A stretch of 12,540 nucleotides of DNA, taken from an uncultured Eubacteriales bacterium (GTDB lineage Bacteria; Bacillota_A; Clostridia; Oscillospirales; Oscillospiraceae). Below, piece after piece: positions 1 through 6,350 of this stretch; position 1 is the stretch's first letter; every line of letters starts with the position of its first letter. Location of the stretch: positions 1-12,540 of the forward strand of contig CATKHE010000089.1 of NCBI GenBank assembly GCA_949747935.1, read 5' to 3'. The notes below the pieces were generated by a model. It saw nothing but the letters and a program-made list of their open reading frames with translations, searched no databases and had not been told where the DNA came from. The position numbers and the translations under genes are program-made.

Positions 1-623
1 GCCAGCACCTGATGGCCCAGGGCTATGGCTACGGCGGCGAGGGCGACTGGAAGGTGGCCGCCATGACCGCCATTCTGAAGGCCATGGGCGAGGGGGGCAA
101 CGGCTGCTCCCTGTTCATGGAGGATAACGTCTATAACCTGGAGCCGGAGAAGGAGTACTCCCTGGGGGCCCACATGCTGGAGGTCTGCCCCTGCTGCGCT
201 GCCGGGAAGCCCCGCATTGAGACCCACCACTTGGGCATCGGCATGAACGAAAAGGACCCCGCCCGCCTGGTCTTCGAGGGCAAGGAGGGGGATGCCATCG
301 TGGTCTCCCTCATCGACATGGGGGGCCGGCTCCGCCTGATCTGCCAGGACATCCACTGTGTCAAGCCCATCCTGCCTATGCCCAACCTGCCCGTGGCCCG
401 GGTGATGTGGCAGGCCGAGCCCTCCCTGACCACCGGGGTGGAGTGCTGGATCACCGCCGGCGGCGCCCACCACACCGTCCTCAGCTACGACGTCACCGCT
501 GAGCAGATGAAGGACTGGTGTACCATGATGGACATTGAGTTTGTTCACATTGGCAAGGACACCACTCTGGAGAGCCTGGAGCACGACCTGTTCCTGTCCG
601 ATCTGGCCTGGAGGCTGAGATAA
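1..623 (+). CDS. araA: L-arabinose isomerase, C-terminal part (5' end outside window)
   Basis: AraA converts L-arabinose to L-ribulose in the cytoplasm, the first step of bacterial arabinose use. The open frame enters from the window edge, so the ATG at 12 is internal; about 207 codons remain of a usual ~500. The fragment carries the regions that supply the manganese ligands in the E. coli enzyme: GYGGEGDWK (Glu306 equivalent), LFMEDNVYNL (Glu333), LGAHMLEVCP (His350) and GGAHHTVLS (His450). The C-terminus ends normally with KDTTLESLEHDLFLSDLAWRLR-type sequence and TAA at 621. araD follows 54 bases downstream on the same strand, so the two form a catabolic operon. No araB is visible; it may lie upstream. 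Identification rests on family motif recall and is very secure. Confidence 0.97.
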   Translation, partial: QHLMAQGYGYGGEGDWKVAAMTAILKAMGEGGNGCSLFMEDNVYNLEPEKEYSLGAHMLEVCPCCAAGKPRIETHHLGIGMNEKDPARLVFEGKEGDAIVVSLIDMGGRLRLICQDIHCVKPILPMPNLPVARVMWQAEPSLTTGVECWITAGGAHHTVLSYDVTAEQMKDWCTMMDIEFVHIGKDTTLESLEHDLFLSDLAWRLR

Positions 624-630
624 TTGAGAG

Positions 631-656
631 ATTCCTCCCCCGGACGGGGGAGGGAT
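631..656 (+). promoter_or_regulatory. Intercistronic GC-rich hairpin between araA and araD
   Basis: An inverted repeat (CCTCCCCCG at 634-642 against CGGGGGAGG at 645-653) extends outward to 631/656 with one G-U pair. It lies 8 bases after the araA stop. The sequence after it is CTTAAAAAA rather than a T-run, so it does not look like an intrinsic terminator. A role in mRNA processing or in setting araA/araD stoichiometry is inferred. Confidence 0.6.
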
Positions 657-677
657 CTTAAAAAAGGGGGAAACTGT

Positions 678-1376
678 ATGTTAGAAGCACTGAAACAGGA
701 AGTTCTGGAGGCCAACCTTCTCCTGCCCAAGCACGGCCTGGTCACCTTTACCTGGGGCAACGTGTCCGCTGTGGACCGGGACAAGGGCATGATCGTCATC
801 AAGCCCTCTGGCGTGGAATATGAGGGTATGACCGCCGAAGATATGGTGGTGGTGAGCCTGGAGACCGGCGAGGTGGCGGAGGGTAAATGGAAGCCCTCCA
901 GCGACACCAAGACCCACCTGGAGCTGTACCGGGCCTTTCCGGGGGTGGGCGGCATCGTCCACACCCACAGCCCCCACGCCGTGGCCTGGGCCCAGGCCGG
1001 GGAGGACATCCCCTGCTTCGGTACCACCCACGCCGACTATTTTTACGGCTCCATCCCCTGTGCCCGCCACCTGACCCAAGGCGAATTGGAGGAAGATTAC
1101 GAGCGCAACACCGGGAAAATTATTGTGGAGACCTTCCAGGAGCGGTGTATCGAGCCCACCGCTGTCCCCGGAGTGGTCTGCGCCAGCCACGGCCCCTTTA
1201 CCTGGGGCAAGGACGCCGCCCAGGCGGTGTATCATGGGGTGGTTCTGGAGGAGGTGGCCAAAATGGCCATCCTCACACGGCAGGTCCGGCCCTCCGCGGG
1301 AGCGGCCCCCCAGCGCTACCAGGACAAGCACTACTTCCGCAAGCATGGCCCTGGGGCCTACTACGGCCAGGGCTGA
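678..1376 (+). CDS. araD: L-ribulose-5-phosphate 4-epimerase
   Basis: AraD epimerises L-ribulose 5-phosphate to D-xylulose 5-phosphate, feeding arabinose carbon into the pentose phosphate pathway. The frame is open from 624, but ATG 678 is chosen because AAAAAGGGGG (661-670) is a well-spaced ribosome site and because it gives 232 residues, the usual length (E. coli AraD, 231). Class II aldolase/epimerase features: GNVS near residue 27, KPSG near 42, zinc ligands His95 and His97 in HTHS, and His171 in ASHGPF. Catalytic residues known from E. coli AraD also fall at matching positions: Asp76, Asp120 and Tyr229. It lies directly behind araA and is closed by a strong terminator. The related fuculose aldolases are less likely given the araA neighbour. 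Confidence 0.96.
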   Translation: MLEALKQEVLEANLLLPKHGLVTFTWGNVSAVDRDKGMIVIKPSGVEYEGMTAEDMVVVSLETGEVAEGKWKPSSDTKTHLELYRAFPGVGGIVHTHSPHAVAWAQAGEDIPCFGTTHADYFYGSIPCARHLTQGELEEDYERNTGKIIVETFQERCIEPTAVPGVVCASHGPFTWGKDAAQAVYHGVVLEEVAKMAILTRQVRPSAGAAPQRYQDKHYFRKHGPGAYYGQG

Positions 1377-1391
1377 ATAAAAACAGGTGTC

Positions 1392-1440
1392 AAAATTGCG
1401 GTCCCGAGCGGCCTCGCCGCCAGGACCGCAATTTTATCTG
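1392..1440 (+). terminator. Intrinsic terminator of the ara operon
   Basis: A perfect 13-bp stem, AAAATTGCGGTCC (1392-1404) against GGACCGCAATTTT (1423-1435), encloses a second small hairpin (GCGGC/GCCGC). It begins 16 bases after the araD stop and ends in a T-rich side. Confidence 0.9.
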
Positions 1441-1458
1441 GAATAATTCCAGACAATC

Positions 1459-1486
1459 TTGCTTTTCCCGGGGAATGCCTTATAAT
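1459..1486 (+). promoter_or_regulatory. Predicted sigma-A promoter of ridA
   Basis: A perfect -10 TATAAT (1481-1486) sits 16 bases after a weak -35 TTGCTT (1459-1464). It lies after the araD terminator and 31 bases before the ridA start, so ridA is probably transcribed on its own. Confidence 0.6.
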
Positions 1487-1516
1487 ATAAATATCCAATC
1501 AATGAGGAGGGTTCTT

Positions 1517-1891
1517 ATGAATCAAACAATCGTCGCCCCCAATGCCCCCGCCGCTGTTGGGCCTTACTGCCACGCCAAGCTGGCAGGCGGCACGCTGTAC
1601 ACCTCTGGTCAGCTGGGCTTAATCCCGGCCACCGGCGAACTGCCCCAGGGCGTGGAGGCCCAGGCCGCTCAAGCCCTGGACAATTTAAAAGCTGTCCTGT
1701 CCGCCGCGGGTATGACCCTTGAGGATGTGGTCAAAACTACCGTTTTTTTGGCCGACATGAACGATTTCGCCGCCATCAACGCCATTTATGCCAAATATTT
1801 CCCCGGCGAGGCCCCAGCTCGCTCCTGCGTCCAGGTGGCTGCCCTGCCCAAGGGCGCGCTGTTTGAAATTGAGGCTGTGGCCGTCAAGTAA
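1517..1891 (+). CDS. ridA: RidA family enamine/imine deaminase (YjgF/YER057c/UK114)
   Basis: RidA proteins hydrolyse reactive enamines and imines such as 2-aminoacrylate made by PLP-dependent dehydratases, protecting other PLP enzymes; they act as cytoplasmic trimers. The 124-residue product has the usual length. It shows the early GPY (15-17), TSGQLG (29-34), a VVKTTVFLADMNDF signature (71-84), Arg102 in PARS (family catalytic Arg105) and Glu119 in FEIEAVA (family Glu120). The ATG at 1517 follows GAGGAGG (1504-1510) at good spacing; an in-frame ATG at 1502 overlaps this site and is disfavoured. The gene stands alone between its own promoter and terminator. The family assignment is secure; the exact substrate range is not visible in the sequence. 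Confidence 0.95.
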   Translation: MNQTIVAPNAPAAVGPYCHAKLAGGTLYTSGQLGLIPATGELPQGVEAQAAQALDNLKAVLSAAGMTLEDVVKTTVFLADMNDFAAINAIYAKYFPGEAPARSCVQVAALPKGALFEIEAVAVK

Positions 1892-1905
1892 CCTGAATAA
1901 TGAGC

Positions 1906-1939
1906 AAAAGGAAGACACCCGCTCGGGTGTCTTCCTTTT
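1906..1939. terminator. Bidirectional terminator between ridA and the cellulase
   Basis: A perfect 15-bp stem (1906-1920 with 1925-1939) has a four-base loop GCTC. The stem starts with AAAA and ends with TTTT, giving a T-tract on either strand. It lies 14 bases after the ridA stop and 4 bases after the end of the convergent cellulase gene, so it serves both. Confidence 0.93.
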
Positions 1940-1943
1940 ATCA

Positions 1944-3509
1944 TCAGCCCGCAAACCGGGAGAACACATATCTGCCTGACTCGCTCAGGTCCTCCTCGCT
2001 CCACGCCCGGTCCGGCGGGGTCCCGGGCCGAAGAGCTGCGGAAGTCTCATTTTTGTCACACAAGGACCAGTTGGCCCAGCTGATGCCCCGCTCATCCAGA
2101 AAATCCAGCCACTCCTCCGCTTCTTTCAGGAATACGCCTCCCCCACCGTCGGCCCGGCTGGTACCCCACTCAGAGATAAACACCGGCAGGCCGGCGGCCC
2201 GCACGTCGTCAATCCGCCGGCGCAGGTCTGCGCCGTGGGTTCCGGCATAAAAGTGGAGGGTGTACATCAGGTTCTCCCCCGCCAAAGGAGACCGGGCTGC
2301 CATGTGGACATCCTGGCTCCAGGTGGGACTGCCCACCAGAATCACCGACCTGGGTGCCTTCTCCCGGATTACCGGAATCACCTGCTCCGCATAGGGCTTG
2401 ACGTCCCGCTCCCAGGTCACATTTCCGTTGGGCTCGTTGCAAATCTCGTAGAGCACCGCAGGGCTGTCCCCATATCGGTCAGCCATCTCCGAAAAGAAAG
2501 CCTTTGCCTCCGCCGCATGGCTCATTGGATTTCCGTCGGAGAGAATGTGCCAGTCGATAATGACATACATGTCATTGGAGATGGCAGCGTCCACCGCCTC
2601 AATCACCTTTTTCTTCACAGAATCAGGGTTGCTGAGGTAGCCTCCCTCCCCAGTATACATAGCTACCCGGAACAGGTTGGCTCCCCGGTCCGCCGTGTTG
2701 CGGATAGACTGTCCGTTGGCAAACTGTCCATACCACTGCATGCCGTGGGTGCTCATGCCCCGAAGGACCAAAGGCTCCCCAGCCTCATTGCACAGCTGGG
2801 TCTCCTTCACGCTCAGCCATCCGCTCTCTGATACGCCGCCTCGCACCGTCACCTCAGGCCCGGGAACCTCCGGCGGGACGGCAGGCGGGCTATCCGGCTC
2901 CCTGTCTCCGGCCAGCTTCAGCGCTCTCTGGAAGAGAACGCAGGCCTCCGCCCGGCTCAGACCGCTTCTGGGATTGAATCTCCCCTGATCGTCTCCGCCG
3001 GCGACGCCGGCGGCGTAAGCGGCCAGCACCCCGTCGTAGTAGCGGCCGTCCAGCTGGTCGAAGTCCTGAATTTTCCGGGATTCGATGTTATAGTCCCCCC
3101 GGATGTCGGGCAGCAGGGCCCGCATCAGTATTTTAACGGCCAGCTGACGGGATATCGGCTGGTCAAAGCGTTCACCGGTAGGCGGGATCTCATCCCAATC
3201 ATACCATCCGGCCTGGAGCGCCGCCTGGAGCGAACCGGCCGCCCAGTGGCCTGTCTGCCCCGGAACTGGGGCCAATCCGGCACATCGGACGGCAATCGTC
3301 ACAAACTGAGCCGCTGAGATACTGTCATCCGGCCGGAAGCTGCCGTCTGGATAGCCGCTGAGCAGACCGCTCTCCTCCATCTCCGTCACAGCCGCCTCAT
3401 ACCATACCCCTCTTCCCACATCGGTAAAGGCGGCAGAAGCGGCGCACATCAGCAGCAGAGCGCACAGGCCCGCCAGCGCCAGCATCCTCGCACAACATTT
3501 TTTTCTCAT
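1944..3509 (-). CDS. Secreted endoglucanase: SLH repeats plus GH5 (subfamily 2-like) catalytic domain
   Basis: This 521-residue protein is predicted to hydrolyse internal beta-1,4-glucan bonds outside the cell. The N-terminus is a signal peptide (RKK, then a hydrophobic segment to about 24, AASAA cleavage region). Residues ~28-200 hold three S-layer homology repeats, the first with YPDGSFRPDDSIS and the third with FNPRSGLSRAE, implying non-covalent anchoring to the cell wall. A proline-rich linker (~204-220) leads to the GH5 domain (~230-521): RGMSTHGMQWYGQF, VIIDWHIL, acid/base Glu359 in YEICNEPNG, HFYAGTHG, nucleophile Glu447 in ISEWGTS, and WANWSL. These motifs match Bacillus-type Cel5 enzymes closely. 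The SD GGGGGAGG stands before ATG, and the start overlaps the upstream small gene by ATGA. SLH repeats at the N-terminus rather than the C-terminus are a less common order. Confidence 0.95.
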   Translation of the reverse strand: MRKKCCARMLALAGLCALLLMCAASAAFTDVGRGVWYEAAVTEMEESGLLSGYPDGSFRPDDSISAAQFVTIAVRCAGLAPVPGQTGHWAAGSLQAALQAGWYDWDEIPPTGERFDQPISRQLAVKILMRALLPDIRGDYNIESRKIQDFDQLDGRYYDGVLAAYAAGVAGGDDQGRFNPRSGLSRAEACVLFQRALKLAGDREPDSPPAVPPEVPGPEVTVRGGVSESGWLSVKETQLCNEAGEPLVLRGMSTHGMQWYGQFANGQSIRNTADRGANLFRVAMYTGEGGYLSNPDSVKKKVIEAVDAAISNDMYVIIDWHILSDGNPMSHAAEAKAFFSEMADRYGDSPAVLYEICNEPNGNVTWERDVKPYAEQVIPVIREKAPRSVILVGSPTWSQDVHMAARSPLAGENLMYTLHFYAGTHGADLRRRIDDVRAAGLPVFISEWGTSRADGGGGVFLKEAEEWLDFLDERGISWANWSLCDKNETSAALRPGTPPDRAWSEEDLSESGRYVFSRFAG

Positions 3510-3709
3510 GCGCCCTCCCCCTTTCCCCGCGCGTGGACAATCCCGGCGCAGGCCCTGAACTCATCATCCGTCCGCCACAGCTCATACTCCAGCAGCGATG
3601 GCAGCCCCATGGAAACGCCCTCCTTGCGGCAGCAAATGCCGCTCTCAACCACCCCGCGCCGGGCGGAGGCGTAGGAATCCACACAGCCTTCGATCAGCGG
3701 TTGACGCAT
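3506..3709 (-). CDS. Small protein of unknown function (67 residues)
   Basis: I do not recognise this protein. It fills the gap between the pyrophosphatase and the cellulase. It starts 14 bases after the pyrophosphatase stop with AAAGGGG seven bases before ATG, and its TGA overlaps the cellulase ATG (ATGA), the pattern of translational coupling. The product has four cysteines (9, 26, 27, 54), a charged C-terminal half with LLEYELWRTDDEFRACAG, and no obvious signal peptide or membrane segment. Internal ATG codons could give a shorter product, for example near MGLPSLLEYELW. Two other frames are also partly open here, which weakens the coding argument; the tight operon spacing is the main support. 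Confidence 0.5.
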   Translation of the reverse strand: MRQPLIEGCVDSYASARRGVVESGICCRKEGVSMGLPSLLEYELWRTDDEFRACAGIVHARGKGEGA

Positions 3710-3723
3710 TGCCGCACCCCTTT

Positions 3724-5394
3724 CTACTCCTGCTCCTGCTTGATCGCGTTGATCAGCCGGGGAATCATCTGCTTTTTCCGGCTGACCACGCCGGGCAGAA
3801 CAGCCATGCCCCGCACCGTCTCAACGCCGAAGGTCTTCTCCACCAATTCCTCCGCGCCAGTCCCCGCCATGAGCAGTTCAGTGCTGGAGTTGCGTACGTC
3901 GGTAAACATATAGAAGATATAATCCAGCCCCTGCTTGGCCAGCGCCTCAGACAGATAGGGTCCTACCAGATCCTGGGCGGCTCTCCGGTTTTTCTCGGTC
4001 ATGTAGCTGCCCTGTCCCACTCCAAAGCGGACGTCTCCGCTGGTAAATATTTTGTAGTCGCCGTTGAACACCTCTGCCGCCGTCTTGCCGGACACATCGC
4101 CGCCATGGGCAAACATGGCGTCGGCATACGCCTCCAGGTCTACTCCAGCCAGCCCGGCCAGTTCCCGGGCCGCCCGCTCGTCCACTTGGGTACAGGTGGG
4201 ACTGCGGAACATCAGCGTGTCAGACAGAATGGCGGACAGCATCAGCCCTGCCATAGTGGAACTGATTTCCACACTATTCTCCCGGTACATTTGATAGACA
4301 ATGGTGCAGGTACAGCCCACAGGCACATTCCGGAAATACACCGGCCCGTCCGTCTCCAGGGCGCCAATACGGTGGTGATCGATGATCTCCAGCACCTCAG
4401 CCTGCTCAATGCCCTCCGCCGCCTGACTCTTCTCATTGTGGTCCACCAGAATCAGCTGTTTTTTGTGCAGGTTCAGCAGATTCCGGCGGGAGACCACACC
4501 GATATATTTTCCATCGTCGTCCAGCACCGGAAAATAGCGGAAACGGACGGTGGCCATCACCCGCGTGGCCTCCTCCACCGGAGTGTGGAGGGTAAATGTG
4601 AGCAGCTTTTCATCGGTCATATAATGTCGGATTGGAGCGGCCTGACTGAGCGTCTGTCCGGTGACATATGTACTGTTCGGGGTGCTGATGACAATACAGT
4701 CCTTCTCCTCGGCCAGCATCTGCATCGTGCGGGACACCCTGCTGCTGGCGCAGACGATAATACAGCCGGCGTCCATCTCCAGGGCGGCCAGCTGACTCTC
4801 CGCCCGGTTGCTCACTACCACCACATCGCCGGGAGAGATGGACTTTTCGATCTGCTCCGCACTGCCGGAGCCGATGATGATTCGGCCCTCCACCACCTTA
4901 CCCGTCACATCTCCCACCAGAACGGTCCCGTCCAGAATATCAATCAGATTCTGATAGCTGGTCTTGGACATCTCCAGGCTGTGGGGGTCGATCCCGTCCA
5001 TATTGGCGGTCGCCACATCCTTGACAGTGATAACGCCCAACAGGTTCTGCTCTTCGTCCACAACGCACAGGGTGTCCAGCTCCTGGTCCCGCATGGTCAT
5101 CCAGGCCCGACGCAGGCTGGTCTCCCCGTCCACGCCAGGGGCGGGACGGATGTCCACATCCCGAATGTGAGGGCTTACGTCGGTATACAGCTGGGGCACC
5201 GGGACCTTGAAATAGTCCAGCACAAACTCCGTCTCCCGGTTGAGCAGACCGGCCCTGCAGGGCTTGCAGGGCCGCTCCGGGTCCAGAATATTTTTCAGAT
5301 TGCTGTAGGCAATGGCGGAGCAGATGGAATCTGTATCCGGATTGCGGTGTCCTATCACCTTAACAGCACGGGGATACGCAGTCTGACTGTTCAT
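3724..5394 (-). CDS. Family II inorganic pyrophosphatase with CBS and DRTGG domains
   Basis: This cytoplasmic Mn/Co-dependent enzyme splits pyrophosphate to two phosphates. The 556 residues follow the known CBS-PPase order: the start of the DHH domain with GHRNPDTDS (metal ligands His16, Asp20, Asp22), a first CBS motif (~72-130), a DRTGG domain (~135-250), a second CBS motif (~255-310), the rest of the DHH domain with LVDHNE (Asp318) and IIDHH (Asp339, His340, His341), and the DHHA2 domain with the SRKKQ substrate-binding signature at 538-542. CBS domains in this family bind adenine nucleotides (AMP/ADP inhibit, ATP activates), and DRTGG-containing members also bind diadenosine polyphosphates; here that is family knowledge. 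The ATG at 5394 follows GTGAGG. It has its own promoter and leads an operon with the small gene and the cellulase. Confidence 0.96.
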   Translation of the reverse strand: MNSQTAYPRAVKVIGHRNPDTDSICSAIAYSNLKNILDPERPCKPCRAGLLNRETEFVLDYFKVPVPQLYTDVSPHIRDVDIRPAPGVDGETSLRRAWMTMRDQELDTLCVVDEEQNLLGVITVKDVATANMDGIDPHSLEMSKTSYQNLIDILDGTVLVGDVTGKVVEGRIIIGSGSAEQIEKSISPGDVVVVSNRAESQLAALEMDAGCIIVCASSRVSRTMQMLAEEKDCIVISTPNSTYVTGQTLSQAAPIRHYMTDEKLLTFTLHTPVEEATRVMATVRFRYFPVLDDDGKYIGVVSRRNLLNLHKKQLILVDHNEKSQAAEGIEQAEVLEIIDHHRIGALETDGPVYFRNVPVGCTCTIVYQMYRENSVEISSTMAGLMLSAILSDTLMFRSPTCTQVDERAARELAGLAGVDLEAYADAMFAHGGDVSGKTAAEVFNGDYKIFTSGDVRFGVGQGSYMTEKNRRAAQDLVGPYLSEALAKQGLDYIFYMFTDVRNSSTELLMAGTGAEELVEKTFGVETVRGMAVLPGVVSRKKQMIPRLINAIKQEQE

Positions 5395-5449
5395 ACTTTC
5401 CTCACTTCCCCCGCGGAACCCGCCGTGGGCATAAATTCACTCTGACACT

Positions 5450-5478
5450 ATCATATCACGCCCGCCGCCCTTTCGCAA
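5450..5478 (-). promoter_or_regulatory. Predicted sigma-A promoter of the pyrophosphatase operon
   Basis: On the minus strand TTGCGA (5473-5478) is followed after exactly 17 bases by TATGAT (5450-5455), preceded by TGA as an extended -10. It lies 56 bases upstream of the pyrophosphatase ATG and just after the terminator of the preceding gene. Confidence 0.7.
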
Positions 5479-5499
5479 GGGATATCACACCCGCAAAGG

Positions 5500-5525
5500 A
5501 AAAAGGGGCGTCGTAAAAACGCCCC
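5500..5525 (-). terminator. Intrinsic terminator after the PD-(D/E)xK-like gene
   Basis: On the minus strand GGGGCGT (5525-5519) pairs with ACGCCCC (5511-5505) around a 7-base loop, followed by TTTTT. It starts 6 bases after the stop of the upstream gene. Confidence 0.88.
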
Positions 5526-5531
5526 TCCGGC

Positions 5532-6158
5532 TCAGACAATCAGTCCCCACAGCTCCTCAACCGGCCGGCACTCGGAGATGGAAAAATGATACTTCGATGT
5601 AATTCCAAGCTGCCGTCCATCCACCATGTCCCCGTTCCCGCGGCTCCGCTTGAAACTCCGCTTGTCTCCCTGCTCCTGCATGATTTTATAGAGAACCGCC
5701 AGGTCCTGAAAGATTGTGATTCCACCCACATCATCGCAGGGACGCCCCAGATACCAGACCAGGTAGGTGGGGACGATCCCATCCTCCCGCCAACGGTCGA
5801 TATAGTGGTTCAGCTTGGGCAGGTCCACCACAATGGTCTCCTTGGGATACAGGCCGCTGTCCTTCAGCAGGTCATGTACCTTCATAAAGGGCTTTCCATC
5901 CAGCACTTTCGCCTCAATTCTGCACACCAGCCTCCCGTCCTTGTCAAGGACCCGGATATCCGGATTTTTATAGACCTCCGGATCGGCACAGGAGTAGGGC
6001 GTCCTTTCCCGGACCAGGTTCTTCAGTTCCCGGACCAGCCACTCTGAGGCGGACAGGTCCTCCTGAAACAGATAAATACCTTTTGATTCCGAATTACACC
6101 TATTACAGCTCCGGCAATACCTGTCAAAATTCTGAGGATCCATTCTGCATGATAACAT
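5532..6158 (-). CDS. Orphan protein with a PD-(D/E)xK nuclease-like motif
   Basis: I do not recognise a named family. The 208-residue product has a cysteine cluster near the N-terminus (Cys4, then CRSCNRC at 15-21), possibly metal-binding. Its central part resembles a restriction-endonuclease-like core: NPDIRVL at 65-71 (Pro66, Asp67) on one strand, then a beta strand with RIEAK at 80-84 (Glu82, Lys84), i.e. PD-x14-ExK spacing, followed by helices and KETIVVDLPKLNHYID. No signal peptide or membrane segment is seen. The ATG at 6158 follows AAGGGAG. The gene has its own promoter and terminator and no methyltransferase partner beside it, so it is not obviously a restriction enzyme. A nuclease role is inferred from the motif alone; many proteins of this fold are structural or non-catalytic. 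Confidence 0.8.
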   Translation of the reverse strand: MLSCRMDPQNFDRYCRSCNRCNSESKGIYLFQEDLSASEWLVRELKNLVRERTPYSCADPEVYKNPDIRVLDKDGRLVCRIEAKVLDGKPFMKVHDLLKDSGLYPKETIVVDLPKLNHYIDRWREDGIVPTYLVWYLGRPCDDVGGITIFQDLAVLYKIMQEQGDKRSFKRSRGNGDMVDGRQLGITSKYHFSISECRPVEELWGLIV

Positions 6159-6231
6159 TCCGTTCTCTCCCTTAAAAGCAGTCTCAGTTCACACGCAGCG
6201 CGCACCGCGCCCCCTGTATTCCATCCCAGCT

Positions 6232-6260
6232 ATCATATCACATCTCACCCCGAAAAGCAA
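6232..6260 (-). promoter_or_regulatory. Predicted sigma-A promoter of the PD-(D/E)xK-like gene
   Basis: On the minus strand TTGCTT (6255-6260) precedes TATGAT (6232-6237) by 17 bases, with TGA before the -10. The core GTGATATGATAG is identical to that of the pyrophosphatase promoter. The leader to the ATG is about 74 bases. Confidence 0.6.
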
Positions 6261-6285
6261 TGCGGCATTCTCCTCCGGGATTCCT

Positions 6286-6312
6286 TATTTTTCCCCGCCA
6301 GGCTGCCGATAG
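6286..6312 (+). promoter_or_regulatory. Sigma-D/sigma-28 (flagellar) type promoter candidate
   Basis: GCCGATAG (6305-6312) matches seven of eight bases of the flagellar -10 consensus GCCGATAT/A. A poor -35 match, TATT against TAAA, lies 15 bases upstream (6286-6289). The start codon of the flagellin-like gene is 38 bases downstream, so both position and type fit the gene. Because the -35 is weak the site is a candidate only. Confidence 0.55.
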
Positions 6313-6350
6313 TTATATCAGCAGCATTTGAATGAAAGGAGGCATTTGAA

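Noticed and set aside
681..1346. A 221-codon minus-strand frame opposite araD
   Set aside because: Valine/glycine/histidine-rich antisense of a GC-rich gene; araD has the full family length and catalytic residues.
887..1891. A 334-codon frame that seems to fuse a new N-terminal domain to RidA
   Set aside because: The first part is an out-of-frame reading of araD and crosses a strong terminator and a promoter; RidA starts at 1517 with its own ribosome site.
3598..5445. A 615-codon plus-strand open frame
   Set aside because: It is the antisense shadow of the pyrophosphatase gene; its His/Gly/Gln-rich translation matches no family, while the minus strand carries complete motifs.
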